Assembly (NCBI GenBank): GCA_009760855.2
Contig: WPIO01000041.1
Span: forward strand, 2,020,001-2,084,000
DNA from: Cristatella mucedo
Taxonomy: Eukaryota; Bryozoa; Phylactolaemata; Cristatellidae
Length of the DNA: 64,000 nucleotides
Direction of reading: 5' to 3'
Below, one piece after another: positions 46,384 through 58,290 of the stretch. Position numbers and translations under genes: made by a program. Below the pieces are notes generated by a model that ran no database searches, was not told the origin of the DNA, and worked only from the letters and a program-made list of their open reading frames with translations. Every line of letters begins with the position of its first letter. The first letter of the stretch is position 1.

Positions 46384-47039
46384 TGGCGACGGCGACGGAG
46401 GGAAGGCCGTACAAGCGGTCGCCCGTATGACGCGAGCGGGCAGTCAGACTCTCGCGCCAAAGTAGAGCCCACGCCGCTAAAAAAGAAAAAAAAGTGAACC
46501 CGGTCCTGCGAAGAACTTGCCGTCGTCCTGAAACGACAAATTCTATGAGCCTATCTGCAGGCAGACGGGATAACTGACACAGGCCGGTCGGTGTCCGACT
46601 GCCTGCGGTACGGTAAGCGGGCGGCTCAGCTAGCAGCCCCTGGCGCTAGCTACGCAGCGACGTACATGGTTTCGATTCTTGCTCAGGAAGCGAATAGGCA
46701 CTCCGTACCTTGAGCGCGACGCGTTGGAGCGGGCGCAGTGAGGGCGCCGTATATTGTGCGGCGAGCAGCACTTCCGAAATTCGTAAAGACCGCCACCGGC
46801 TGGCTGTCCGGGTACGCTCTGAGTGTCAAGGTCGGCATTGCTGTTACGTAGTAACGAGCGTGATGCTCCGCAGCGTCCCTCGAAAATGTCGCCGCTGTAC
46901 GCGTTAAATTGGCAGTATCTTATAGCTGCACAGTCTGCAGTGGTATTGAGCAACGAAAAGTGTGGTGACTTAAGCTGAACGTTCGAAGCTAGCCTTTAGC
47001 CAGAGCTGCAAGCGCGTACCGCTGCGTAGCTAATGTAGT
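46384..47039. other. Upstream of POC5, unassigned
   Basis: No repeat or convincing gene recognised. Open frames at 46630-46953 lack family features. Confidence 0.5.
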
Positions 47040-47850
47040 GTAATGTATCTCCGTCTGTAACTCCACAAAGTCATAAAGACCAGGTGGGTGTTACGCAGGA
47101 GAGTTTTGTATAGCGCACTCACAGCTTAAGCGGCTTTCGGTACGCATTCGGTGGCCAACAGACTTCGTCTCACGCAACATAGAGAAGTGGGAAGCATAGC
47201 AGAGTCAGGAGAGCAGTTGAAGTAGTGAGTAGCATGGAAGTAGCAGCTCAGAACCGCTGAAAAGGATGAGCCATAGTCGGCAGCAGGAGAGTAGTTGTCG
47301 TTGCGTAAGAATTGTGGAAGCGAGTTCCACAATCTAGGACCTGCAGAGCTAAATCTTCTGTCACCAACGGTCTTTAAGGGGAGGAATGGAACAGCTAATT
47401 TATTGTCCACACAGAACATGAGGGCGCGAACAGGCTGAAACTGATGCAGCAGTTCAGCTAGGTACGAAGGAGTCAAGCCGTGGCGGGCCATGTGGGTCAG
47501 CGTAAGAACTTTGCTCTGGATCCGTTGCTCAACCGGCATCCATCCTTGCTCTTTTAGCAAAGGAGACACGTGCTCAAACCTCTGGGACTTAAAGACTGCC
47601 TTGCAGCCATATTCATAGTCAGCTGCAGTGGTCTAATAGCTTTCTTTGGCAGCCCAGCCAATAAGGAATTGCAATAATCAAGCCAAGACAGAACTAAGGA
47701 GGTAGTTAAATTTTTTACAAGTAACTGTGGGAGACAGCTCCTAATCTTGGATAGTGATCGGACGTGATGGTTAGCTAGATATTCCCTTCGGTCACTAAGT
47801 CCTTCCTGTGAGCTGTTCATCTCGCCTCGAAAACTGGCACCGGACCGATG
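47040..47850 (-). mobile_element. LINE-B C-terminal part and 3' UTR (reverse)
   Basis: Open frame 47569-47126 (147 codons): MPVEQRIQSKVLTLTHMARH, PSYLAELLHQFQPVRAL and RLWNSLPQFLRND, the non-LTR RT C-terminal pattern. Upstream codons to 47850 continue with SLVLSWLDYCNSLLAGLPKK. Confidence 0.9.
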
Positions 47851-47973
47851 TTTTAAAGTCCTATCTTTAAAGGTGGATATAGCGTTGATATCATCAGGAA
47901 AAGGGTCGCACCGGCAGCCCTTAAAGCATGAGGAACCACAAGGAAATTTGTTCGGTCCCTTCATTTCACAATA

Positions 47974-48130
<157 letters not shown>

Positions 48131-48139
48131 TCTCTCGTG

Positions 48140-48480
48140 CAGATGGCATCGCCAAGAACAATCTAGGCTTTAATTTTTCTATAGATGGATCACAGGTGCA
48201 ATGGTACTTTGATCCCTCCCTACTATCCAATAATAATAATCATCATAATAATGCACTTAATAAAGCGGCCTCAGAGAAATCAATCTCTTTGTAGGCGCTT
48301 TAAATTTGCTGCAAAGGGAAATCCAACAATTCGAACTCACTCTTGAAATTCACTTGCAGCTTGATGGCAGCAAACTTTTCAAATGACAAGAAATGACAGA
48401 AGCGTTTCCTTTGAAGCACAAGTAAAGCACCTAGAATGAGATTGAGTTCTCTGAGGGCACTTTATCAAGTGTATCGTTAT
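48140..48480. mobile_element. LINE-A fragments
   Basis: 48144-48225 resembles the RT block around the YADD motif (AAGAACAATCTAGGCTTTAA, TTTGATCCCTCCC). 48230-48330 is a reverse tail and 48415-48480 a forward tail with ATT-like repeats. Confidence 0.7.
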
Positions 48481-48559
48481 CAATATTGTAATCAAACGCT
48501 ACAGGAAAACCTTCGGCCTGTACGATCAGCTTGCATTTTGGGAGCTCTCCTGTTTCAAA

Positions 48560-50770
48560 GTGACTTCAAAACGCATACAAAAGATCAGGACTGACTGTCT
48601 ATCGACAGGCATATGAAGACTACTGTAGGTCATACCAATCGATCCTAGCAAAGGGAAAGTCTAGCTTCTATAAGAAAAACATTTTTGAATCAGAGATGCA
48701 CAATCAAAAAATGTTGATGTCGACGATCAACCATCTCAACAGCTCCCAGGTTAGCTCCTTACCTGATGATCCTTGTGATGATCTAGCCGATCGCTTCTCT
48801 CGATTTTTTGTGCAGAAGATAGAAAAGATCAGGGGACCCATCCCTGCAATGACAACATCCCCACTAGAATGCTGTTCCCCGATTCCTGGCTGCACCTCAA
48901 TGTCTACATTTAAGCAGGTCAATAGTGATTTAAGTCCTGAAGTTCGTATCCCAATCAATGAAGACAACAAGTCCTGTGGACCCTGTACCCACTGTCCTGC
49001 TCCTACTTTGCATTGATCTGCTGCTGCCATGCATAACTAACATCATTATTTTTGTCATTTGCCTCAGGTCATGTCCCAGCACCTTTCAAAAAAGCTACAG
49101 GCCACTTTTCAAGAAAGCGACACCAGACCAAGAGAACTTGAGCAACTACCGAAATACTGGAGCCTGCCCAGTCTCCCTTCTACCATTCCTATCAAAGACA
49201 CTGGAACGGGTCGTGGCAGACCAGTTGAACTCATATATCGAAACCTCACACCTTGCTAGTAAGTTCCAGTCTGGCTTTAGAGCTAATCACTCCACAGAGT
49301 CAGCATTGCTTAGGGTATACAACGACCTACTTAGGAATGCAGACATGGGTAGAGTGTCTCTGCTTGTTTTACTCGATCTTTCGGCAGCTTTTGATACCAT
49401 CGATCACAAAGTTCTTCTAGAGCGCCTCTCATCTCGCCTGGGCATCACTGGCACTGCTCTGCATTGGTTCAGGTCCTACCTCAGTGGGAGACTCCAGAGT
49501 ATTGACGTGAATGGACAAAGATCATCTGAAGTACCTCTGAAATATGGAGTACCTCAGGGCTCCGTGCTAGGTCCGGTTCTTTTCATGGTTTATACTCTGC
49601 CTCTTGCTGATGTGATTGCCAAGCACAATCTAGGCTTTCACTTTTATGCGGATGACACTCAGTTGTACCTTTGCTTTGATCCCTCCCAGCCTTCGAGCAC
49701 CTCAAATTCTCTCAACTCACTTGCTGCATGTATTGATGACATCCGCACATGGATGGCAGAAAATTTTCTAAAACTAAACGATGATAAAACTATTTTCTAA
49801 AACTAAACGATGATAAAACTAACTTACTAGTTATTGGCAATCCCAGTGTGATTCAGAAATTAGAAAGGTTGACTCTAAAAATTGGCTCTGCCAGCATATC
49901 TCCAGTTGAATTAGCTCGAAATCTAGGTGTCATATTTCAAAGCGACCTCTCGTTAGACGACCATATCAGCTCCACAGTCAAATCCGCCTATTTTCAGCTT
50001 CATAATATTACTAAATTCGGGCTTGTTTAGATAAGGATACCACGTCTAAGTTGGTCCATGCATTCGTGACATCCCGTCTCGACTTCTGCAACTCACTGCA
50101 CACTGGCCCACCAGCATGTGCGATCAGGTGATTGCAGCTGGTGCAAAACTCTGCAGCTAAGCTCGTCTTTTGTGAGCGTCGCAGTTGCCACACTACTCCA
50201 CTTCCCGCCGACCTGCACTGGCTACCAATCAAGCAACGGATTGACTTCAAGGTTTTGTCGCTCACTTTTAGGTCCCTTCATTCTATGGCTCCAGCTTATC
50301 TGTCAGATATACTACCCCATCAGGCCAAGCATCGTACCACCCGCTTTTCGGAATCCAGCAGTCTTCAAATACCTCGTACAAACCTAAAATCCTTTGGAGA
50401 CCGTGCATTTAGTTCGTATGCTCCCAAAGCCTGGAACTCCCTCCCGACTTGCGTCAGAACATCCCCTGACCTGACCACATTTAAAAGGAACTTCAAAACA
50501 CACCTATTTAGGAGAGCATTTAGTGGGTCCTGTGATTCGTCCTTCATGTGCTTATGCGTGCTGACACTGTGCATGCTGCCACTAACCACATTTGCATGCT
50601 GAGCCTGTGCATGTCACCCCTAACCATATTATTCATTTTGTTTGTTTTTCAAGCATGATTTTACTTACCATTCAATTGCATTTCACTTTGCAGCAAATGT
50701 AAAGCGCCTAGAGAAAGATTAAGTTCTCTGATAGCGCTTTATCAAGTGCATTATTATTATTATTATTCCT
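48560..50770 (+). mobile_element. LINE-A, longest forward copy
   Basis: The most complete LINE-A here, including upstream ORF2 sequence (KSSFYKKNIFESEMHNQKM), fingers and palm of the RT (FQSGFRANHSTESALLRVYN, LLVLLDLSAAFDTIDHKVLL, YGVPQGSVLGPVLF), the catalytic YADD (49645-49656), the C-terminal domain and the (ATT)n tail. No endonuclease region was found. It is disabled by a 29-bp tandem duplication (49763-49820) and further frameshifts near 49260, 50030 and 50130. Confidence 0.93.
49763..49820. repeat. 29-bp tandem duplication in LINE-A ORF
   Basis: Unit ATTTTCTAAAACTAAACGAT followed by GATAAAACT at 49763-49791 and 49792-49820. The length is not a multiple of three; it creates a stop at 49798-49800. 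Confidence 0.97.
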
Positions 50771-50917
50771 AATGCCCCCTCTTACTTCGGCTGGGCTTCC
50801 GGCGGATGATACCCAATTCATGAAAGCTGACATGGGCAGTGACATCCAGGAATGCTTTTGAGTGGCAATGGCGTGACGATAATGAGCATTTACGAGAGTA
50901 CCGAATAGTATAATATA

Positions 50918-51060
50918 ATGTAATTTATTTGTATTGCGTTCTAAGAGACCTTGATCTTTATTAAGGCACTTCACGTATGCCACCGGGCTCGAGCCCACGA
51001 ACTTAGCCAGACCTTGGTCTGGGCGAGCACCTTAACCACTGGGCCAAACCAGCTCGGCAT
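50918..51060 (-). mobile_element. SINE-B (reverse)
   Basis: GTTCTAAGAGACCTTGATCT tail, GGGCTCGAGCCCACGAAC, CCAGACCTTGGTCTGGGCGA, head CACTGGGCCAAACCAGCTCG. Confidence 0.88.
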
Positions 51061-51940
51061 TAAGGGCTAGCGAATTTTATCGGCGAATGGCTCGGGCCGG
51101 GGGGGGGCAACATGCCGACGAGACGGCGGGCAGGCAAGGCACATGCGGACAGGACAGCGGGCAGATGCAGCAAGCATGCAATGTCCGTAAGCACGCGACT
51201 TCTATATGAGCTATTGGCAAAACAAAACTTAAGCTTTCAATAGGTCAGATACCTATAGTTCTGATATAGAGTTTGACGCTCGTATTATGTCCGTCCGCGA
51301 GAAAACTTCACTAGATCAGATAGACGTACAACGCTTGCGCATTTGTTCAGACCTGACGTTCGCGACACCTTAAACGGCAACGACACAAACGCTCGAAATC
51401 TCGCGCAGGCGGCGCCTGCAGAAACGCCGAAATATCGAAAGTGCCAAGATTGCCTGCATATTGCAGGCGGAAGAAGTACGGAGTACGGAGTACGGTAGAA
51501 GACTCCAGGAAGACTCGCTAACAAGCTTTTAGCAAATAGTGCTCACTGATGCACTTTTTTATTACGGCTGCATGTAATAATTTTTACGTAATCGAGGCCG
51601 TAGCTAGGAAGTTCCTCTCGGGTTCGGCGGTGGCTTTCAAAAAGACGCAGAGATTCACTGACAAAAGACCGCCATTCAAATAAAGCAACAGCGGTCAGGT
51701 TATAATAATAATGCACTTCGTATGCTGACCGGTTCGTAAGTCGCGCATAAATCGCATTAAATAACTAAATATTTGCTGCTCAGAAGCTTCGGTTTATATC
51801 GCGGCTACTTCTTCGTAAGCGACCCTCTGTTCATCACCGAGACATCGTAGTATGGAGTTACATCCGTTTAAAGTCAGCAACCAAGCTCGTAGGTTCCTGA
51901 TCAGGGTATTGCAGGTTTTGCAACGCGTGAGACACCCCAA
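51061..51940. other. Unassigned intergenic sequence
   Basis: No gene or repeat recognised; a G run at 51100-51106 and a triple GGAGTAC repeat near 51475-51495. Confidence 0.5.
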
Positions 51941-52105
51941 GCATGCTGCTGGACTGAAAGGCTAATAAGGTGATCTCTAATAGGTGATGCTATTGTGAGT
52001 CCATCACCGTCTGCTCGGAATTTAGGTGTCGTCTTCGACAGCTGCCTAAATTTGAAAACGTGTTAAGAAGACTTCTTCCCTAGCTAGCTATCACGTACAA
52101 TCCGT
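51941..52105 (+). mobile_element. LINE-B fragment
   Basis: CATGCTGCTGGACTGAAAGG, TAGGTGATGCTATTGTGAGT and GAATTTAGGTGTC correspond to 8325-8470 of the LINE-B copy. Confidence 0.75.
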
Positions 52106-52115
52106 AATTTAACTG

Positions 52116-52512
52116 TCTACCTATACCTCGTACAAAACCTCAAATTCTTTGGAGACCGAGCGTTCAGTTCGTATACTCCCAAAGCCTGAAACTCCCTCCC
52201 GACTTGCGTCTGAACATTCCCCTGACTATACCACATTTAAAAAGAATTTAAAAATACACCTATTTAGGACAGCATTTAGTGGGTCCCTGTGATTCGTCCT
52301 TCATGTGCTTATGCGTGCTGATACTGTGCATGCTGCCACTAACCACACTTGCATGCTGACCCTGTGCATGTCACCCCTAACTATGTTATTCATGTTGTTT
52401 ATCAAGCATGATACCGCTCACCATTCGATCGCGTTTCCTTTGCAGCAAATGTAAACCGCCTAGAAAGAGATTGAATTCTCTGAGAGCGTTTTATCAAGTG
52501 TATCAGTGTTAT
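52116..52512 (+). mobile_element. LINE-A 3' fragment
   Basis: From TATACCTCGTACAAAACCTC through the 3' UTR to AAACCGCCTAGAAAGAGATT and the tail. A second solo tail follows at 52590-52665. Confidence 0.88.
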
Positions 52513-52689
52513 TATTTATAATTCACACCAAACCATGTTATTGTTATTGTTTATTGAGCACGCTACCACTAATTATTTGATCGTGCTTCCTTTGCAGCAA
52601 ATGTAAGGCGCCTAGAAAGAGGTTGAGTTCTCTGAGGGGGCTTTATCAAGTGTAGTATTATTATTATACCTATTTAAGATTGGGAACCG

Positions 52690-52820
52690 TCTTCCAGGGT
52701 GGCTTGTAAAGAATTTAACTGGCTCATTGGTTCTATCTAACTACCTCAATTGCTCTCCTGACACTGCTATGCTTCCCACTTTCTCTTTGTTTCGTGAGAC
52801 GAAGTCTGTTGGCTACCGAA
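52690..52820 (+). mobile_element. LINE-B fragment
   Basis: CTACCTCAATTGCTCTCCTG and TTTCTCTTTGTTTCGTGAGA match the LINE-B 3' region. Interrupted at about 52820 by the tail of the next LINE-A; LINE-B sequence resumes at 53788. Confidence 0.8.
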
Positions 52821-52821
52821 T

Positions 52822-53780
52822 AATAGTAATAATAATGCACTTGATACAGCGCTCTCAGAGAACTCAATCTCTTTCTAGGCGCTTTACATTTGCTGCAAAG
52901 GGAAGCGCGATTTAATGGTGAGTAAAACCATGCTTGATAAACATGAATTACATGGTTAGAGTGACATGCACAGGGTCAGCATGCAAATGTGGTTATTGGC
53001 TGCATGCACAGTGTCAGCACGCATAAGCACATGAAAAACGAATCACAGGGACCCACTAAATGCTGTCCTAAATAGGTGTGTTTTCAAGTTCTTTTTAAAT
53101 GTGGTCAAGTCAGGGGATGTTCTGACGCAAGTCGGGAGGGAGTTCCAGGCTTTGGGAGCATACGAACTAAATGCATGGTCTCCAAAGGATTTGAGGTTTG
53201 TATGAGGTATTGGTAAACTGTTGGATTCCGAAAAGCAGGTGGTACGATGCTTGGCCTGGTGGGGGAGCATATCTGAGAGATAGGCTGGAGCCAAAGAATA
53301 AAGTGAGCTAAAAGTGAGCGACAAAACCTTGAAGTTGATCCGTTGCTTGACTGGTAGCCAGTGCAGATCGGCGAGAAGTGGTGTGATGTGGCAACTGCGA
53401 CGCTCACGATAGACAATAGACATAGCTGCAGAGTTTTGCACCAGCTGCAATCGCCTGATTGCACATGCCGGTAGGCAAGCGAGCAGTGAGTTACAGAAAT
53501 CAAGACGGAATGTTACAAATGCATGGACCAACTTGGACGTGGTATCCTTATCTAAACATGCCCGAATTTTAGCGATGTTATGTAGCTGAAAGTAGGCAGA
53601 CTTGACTGTGGAACTGATGTGGTCGTCCTACGAGAGGTCACTTTGGAATATGACACCTAAATTTCGAGCTGATTCAACTGGAGATATGCTGGCATAGCCA
53701 ATTTTGAGCGGCAGCCTTCCCAATTTCTGAATCACACTGGATTTGCCCATAACTAGTAAGCTAGTTTTGTCATCGTATAT
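52822..53780 (-). mobile_element. LINE-A, reverse, AMSIVYRE subfamily copy 2, inserted in LINE-B
   Basis: C-terminal frame open 53531-53043 (162 codons). Carries the same NSAAMSIVYRERRSCH variant as 44598-45372. Both flanks are LINE-B, with TTGGCTACCGAATA before and GTTGCGAATGCGTACCGAAA after, so it sits within an older LINE-B copy. Confidence 0.9.
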
Positions 53781-53784
53781 AGTT

Positions 53785-54755
53785 GCGAATGCGTACCGAA
53801 AGCCACTTAGGCTGTGAGTTCGCTATACCAAACTCTCCTTCGTAACATCCACATAGTCTTTATGACCTTGTGGAGTTACAGGCGGAGAAACATTACATAC
53901 ATCTCGGCTAGATTATTGCAATCACCCATTGGCTGTACAACCAAAGAAGCCACTAAGACACTGCTGCTGAAGATGATTATGACTGCAAGGCTAATTTACA
54001 AATCCCAGGTTTTGACGATGTGTCGCCTTTGCTGAAGGAGCTCAAATCACTGCCAGTTAATCAACACATACAGAGCAAAGTTCTTATGGTGACCCACAAG
54101 GGCCACGATGGCTTGGCTCCGGCCATAACTCGCTGAACTGCTTCACCAGTTTTAGCCTCCTCGTACCCTCGGGTCCTATATAGACAATAAATCAGCAATT
54201 AGCAGCTTCATTCCTCCGCTTAAAGACCGTTGGCGATAGACGCTTTTGCTGTGCATTTGCTCGATTGTGGAACTCACTTCCACAATTCATACACAACCAC
54301 AGATGCTCTCCTACTGCCGACTATGCCGAAATCTTTTCAGCCGCCCTGAACCGCTTCTTCTGTGCTACTTACTAGCTCAACTGCTCTCCTGAATCAGTTG
54401 TGCTTCCCACTTTCTCTTTTTTCGCGTAAGATAAAATCTATTGGTATAATGCCAAATACTTGGTATACTGCCAATGAATAATTTAGTATAAATAATGCAT
54501 GTAATATTAATAATTAATCATTAATACTTAATAATAAAGATGAATTAATTATTTTAATAACTAATAATGAGGAATAATTTAGTATAAATAATAATAAAGT
54601 ATAAAGAATAATAATTGGTATAATGCCGAATGAATATCGAAAGCCGCTTAGGCTTTGAGGGTGCTATACAAAAGGGTGCTATACAAAACACTCCAGCATA
54701 ACACCCACATAGTCATTGTGGCTGTGTGGGATCACAGACAGAGGTACGTTACATT
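53785..54755 (+). mobile_element. LINE-B fragments in series
   Basis: 3' UTR piece 53785-53905, C-terminal ORF piece 53905-54440 (GCTGAAGGAGCTCAAATCAC, CAACCACAGATGCTCTCCTA), an AT-rich stretch 54470-54610, then another 3' UTR piece to 54755. Confidence 0.75.
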
Positions 54756-57700
54756 TCCTTCCAGGCACAAAACTCCAGCCCAAGGAAGTGCCAGTGTGCA
54801 GGCGAGGCTGCAGTCTTGATGATGAACTCCAGCACTCCGGTAGCGTGTCCGGTGGCGATACGAATTCAAGCTTGGCTGACCGATCGCTTGCACGATGGAG
54901 ATACATCATATTACCTACAATTCATTACTCACTGAAAATGTGATATTCCCTAAAATTCTGCACTGCTTGGAAAATGTGAGTCGCGCTCCTCGTTGAGGCG
55001 GAAGCGGAAGCAGTAGCAGCAGTTGCAGGAAATTATTAGGGGGGTTCCTTCGCTATGGCAGCCGTGAACGCCCGAACTTCTATGACCTCTAATAAATGGT
55101 ATCCGGAGTGACTAAGTCAGTTGTACTTCACAAGTCGCCCAGATCAGATATGTGGCCCTCTGCAGCTGCAGAATAGGAGCTATGAGTTAAAGAAAACTGA
55201 CTAATTTTAAAATATGATGGCGTTCTTGATTGCTGTCTGTCGTGCTCTGCTAGCTACTCGCGTTAATTTTTGCTACGTATCTTTCCTTTTTAGCCAAATT
55301 TAGCGACGGTAGAGTAGCTAGCAAGCTCTGAAAGATGGGCAAAGCAAGGGCGGTTTTTACCCTTCAAAAGAAAATTTTGTATAAAAAATCTGAGTAATTC
55401 ATTAGGCTGACTATAAGCAGCTGAGCATTGCTAGAGCGCCTAAGATTTCCGTGCAGTTTTTACGCTAAAATATTTAGAAGAAGTTGGAAGTCTGTACAAT
55501 AGAAACGAGGAAGTGGTGTGGTCGCTCTAAGCTGACGAACGGTCCGGATAACATGGCGACAAATCGCCATTTTAATACTAACGCGAAAGCCATCTTGAAG
55601 CTGCGCATTCGTAAAGCACGCCACGACGACTGTCTTCAGAAGACGGAAGTTTGGAGAAAGCGGAGCGATGGCACTGGGCCACTGCACTGCAGCTAGCACC
55701 TGAACTCTATCGCTTCGAAACCATTGTAAATAATCAATCAGAAATACTAATAAATCGTGAAAAAAATGTCGGCACTACACACGGCCCTGAGAGGGCCAGA
55801 TTTGTATACGGCCGTAAGAGAACGATCGTAAGCACAAAACACACAGTCTGGAATAGAAAATTTTGACAACAGTCCGTATCACTGGCATCATCCAATGAAA
55901 TCGTGAAAAACTCTCGGCATTCAACCAGCGGAAAGGCCCGGGAGGGCCAGATTGGGCAAGCGTCGACAAATGATTTGATGCTTTGGAGCGAATTGTAAGA
56001 TCATCAGCTAATCGCATCACCTCAAGAGAGGCATTCTTTTTGAGGCTCAGAGGCCAATGCTGGCAAGAAATTTCTCGGAAACTATGAGCGAGGATCGGTG
56101 CCACCCGTACAAAACTGCATACACGAAGTAAAGGACTTACGGAGTGATTCAAAATCCCCGTGGCGCCACTTCATGTTACCAAAAGTAATTTTTTAATTAA
56201 ATACTAAAGCGTAACGTGTTCATCTCCCACCGCAGCTGCATGCACGTGCGAGCAGTGCTTTCTGCGTGAGTAGGACAGGATGATTAAGTAAATGATCGTC
56301 CTGTCGGCTGCTGCAAACTTTTCGGTTTGTTTGGCCGGTCACTTAAATCTACGACGGTGTATGTGTGCACACCAAAGATAACTCTAAGCAAAAGCCTCGG
56401 AACGATCTTGTCACTGGCCGTCAATGGCGGTGACAAGAGGACTTCGCATCAGCAAAGACGAGAGTGGGCTGACAATGTTGACCGACCAATATTGCTGGCT
56501 AAGTGAGAGCAGACCGAAAAACCGAAAAGAATGTACAGTGCCTAGAAAGAGATTGAGCTCTCTGGGGGCGCTTTATCAAGTGTATTATTATTATTAAACG
56601 AAGCATCCGTCGCATTCTCAGCAATGCTGCTATTGCAGCAGCAATCTGTCAGGGACCAGGGCAGAGAAAAACAGCACCCGTTTCATCCTCAGCAGCATGC
56701 TGTCACTAACCACACTGACCTGCTTCCTTTGCAGTACGTGTAAAGTGCCTGCAATGAGATTTGGTCCTCTGAGGGTGCCATACCAATATGTTATCATTAT
56801 TATTATTATTATTATTATTGACAACCAGCGTTGCAGGTTTCGACAATAAGCAGTGAGTGGAATCGGCAGCTTATTCAGGAATAATAGTAGTAATAGTAAT
56901 AAGGCATTTGCATAGCACACTCAGAGAGCTAAATCTGTTTGCAGGCACTTTACATGTGCTGCAAAGGAAGCAGATCAATGTGGCTAGTGACAGCATGCTG
57001 CTGAGGATGAAACGGGTGCTGTTTTTCTCTGCCCCCGGCCCCTGACAGATTGCTGCTGCAACAGTAGTTGTCCGTAGTTATTTTCTGCCCCGGGAGCCTC
57101 GCCAAGAAAATTCGGACGTGAGTTGAGAAAGTTCGAGCAAGCCTGAGGCTCAAATTTGTTCAGAAATTTTAGAGGTTCAAATTGAAAGAGTGAATGGCTA
57201 TCGGAGCGAGCTAGCTTGCTTGCGGTGTGTGCCGACACATTTGGCGAATTGCTAGGCCAGAATTACCCTTAACCCGAGCAGGCCCGAGCGCTGTCCACTT
57301 GCAATGTTGACTCAACCGAGAGGCCCTTTTCCTTCGTTTGTCTAAGCAGGTGCTACAGCCCTCGGGGTGGTGGGGCGAGGTTTGCCGTGTTGACCTTTCC
57401 TATGACCTTTGCTCGAGCGTGCAATACTGCCCGAGGTCTGATGGCTGCATGACTGTCCCGTTTGTTTGTCGCCTCTCTGCTGCACTCCCTGCACAGACAG
57501 GCAGACACTGCCTCCACAGACCTTTATCAAATGCTCGTCGTCGCTCGTCTTGCTTTGGCATCGCGATTTCGGCCAAGTAGATGAGTTTGGCCGGCTGATG
57601 GTCTGTGCTGAGGTGGTTTGGTTGAGGCACGGATAGCCAAGAAGATGTAAATCAATATCCAGCTGCCGATTGTGGCCCACGCCAGTAAGTGGTTGGTAGC

Positions 57701-58290
57701 TAGCTGGCTTGGTTGCTTGGTAAAAAAACAGGCTTGGTGCTCTTTGAAGCACATATTTGTCTCTAGAGGACTAGCCGACAGAGTGTAATCTCTTTTCTAG
57801 CAATAGCCGGTTTCGAGCCACAGACCAATCATATTGGCGATCTTCCAATTCACATGAACACGTTTCAGGTTTGTTATGTCTTTGATCAAGTATTCCCAAG
57901 GCCTTTAACGAGCTTCGACGGCATGTTCGTGCAACAGTGTTTGGCCGCTGGCTACTAATTTATGTGCCTTGCAAATAGGATTAACCTCTGCCAGACCCAG
58001 CACAGGCTAAGTCTAATAACGGATAGCTATAAGCTTCTTTGTCCGCAGAGAAGCATTCGGCATTGCCAAAGCAATTACTCTCTTTGCTTCGGCAGGCATT
58101 GCTGACATCCATTGAGCTCAACGTAAAGAACAGTTACCTGTAAATGAACATCTCGTAAGACCATGACATCCTAGCAGGAATGTATGCATTCCTGCTTGTG
58201 CAAGTCTGTGTTTGTGCGTGCTCGCGTTTGTGCGTGCTCGCACCATAGCACCATGAAGGCACCCCCAATGACTTGCAAGCTTTTTGGAGA
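54756..58290. other. Unassigned region
   Basis: Mostly single-copy and without a recognisable gene. LINE-A/SINE-B type tails at 56530-56598, 56735-56820 (forward) and 56880-56990 (reverse). Confidence 0.5.
56530..56598 (+). mobile_element. LINE-A solo tail
   Basis: TGTACAGTGCCTAGAAAGAG, ATTGAGCTCTCTGGGGGCGC, then ATT repeats. Confidence 0.8.

Noticed and set aside
46630-46953. A possible zinc-finger (THAP-like) gene upstream of POC5
   Set aside because: Cys and His are present but the spacing and the conserved Trp/Pro residues of THAP domains are not.
48958-50602. Reverse transcriptase frames as host genes
   Set aside because: They belong to LINE-A, which is present in many truncated copies with the same 3' tail; they are mobile-element sequence.
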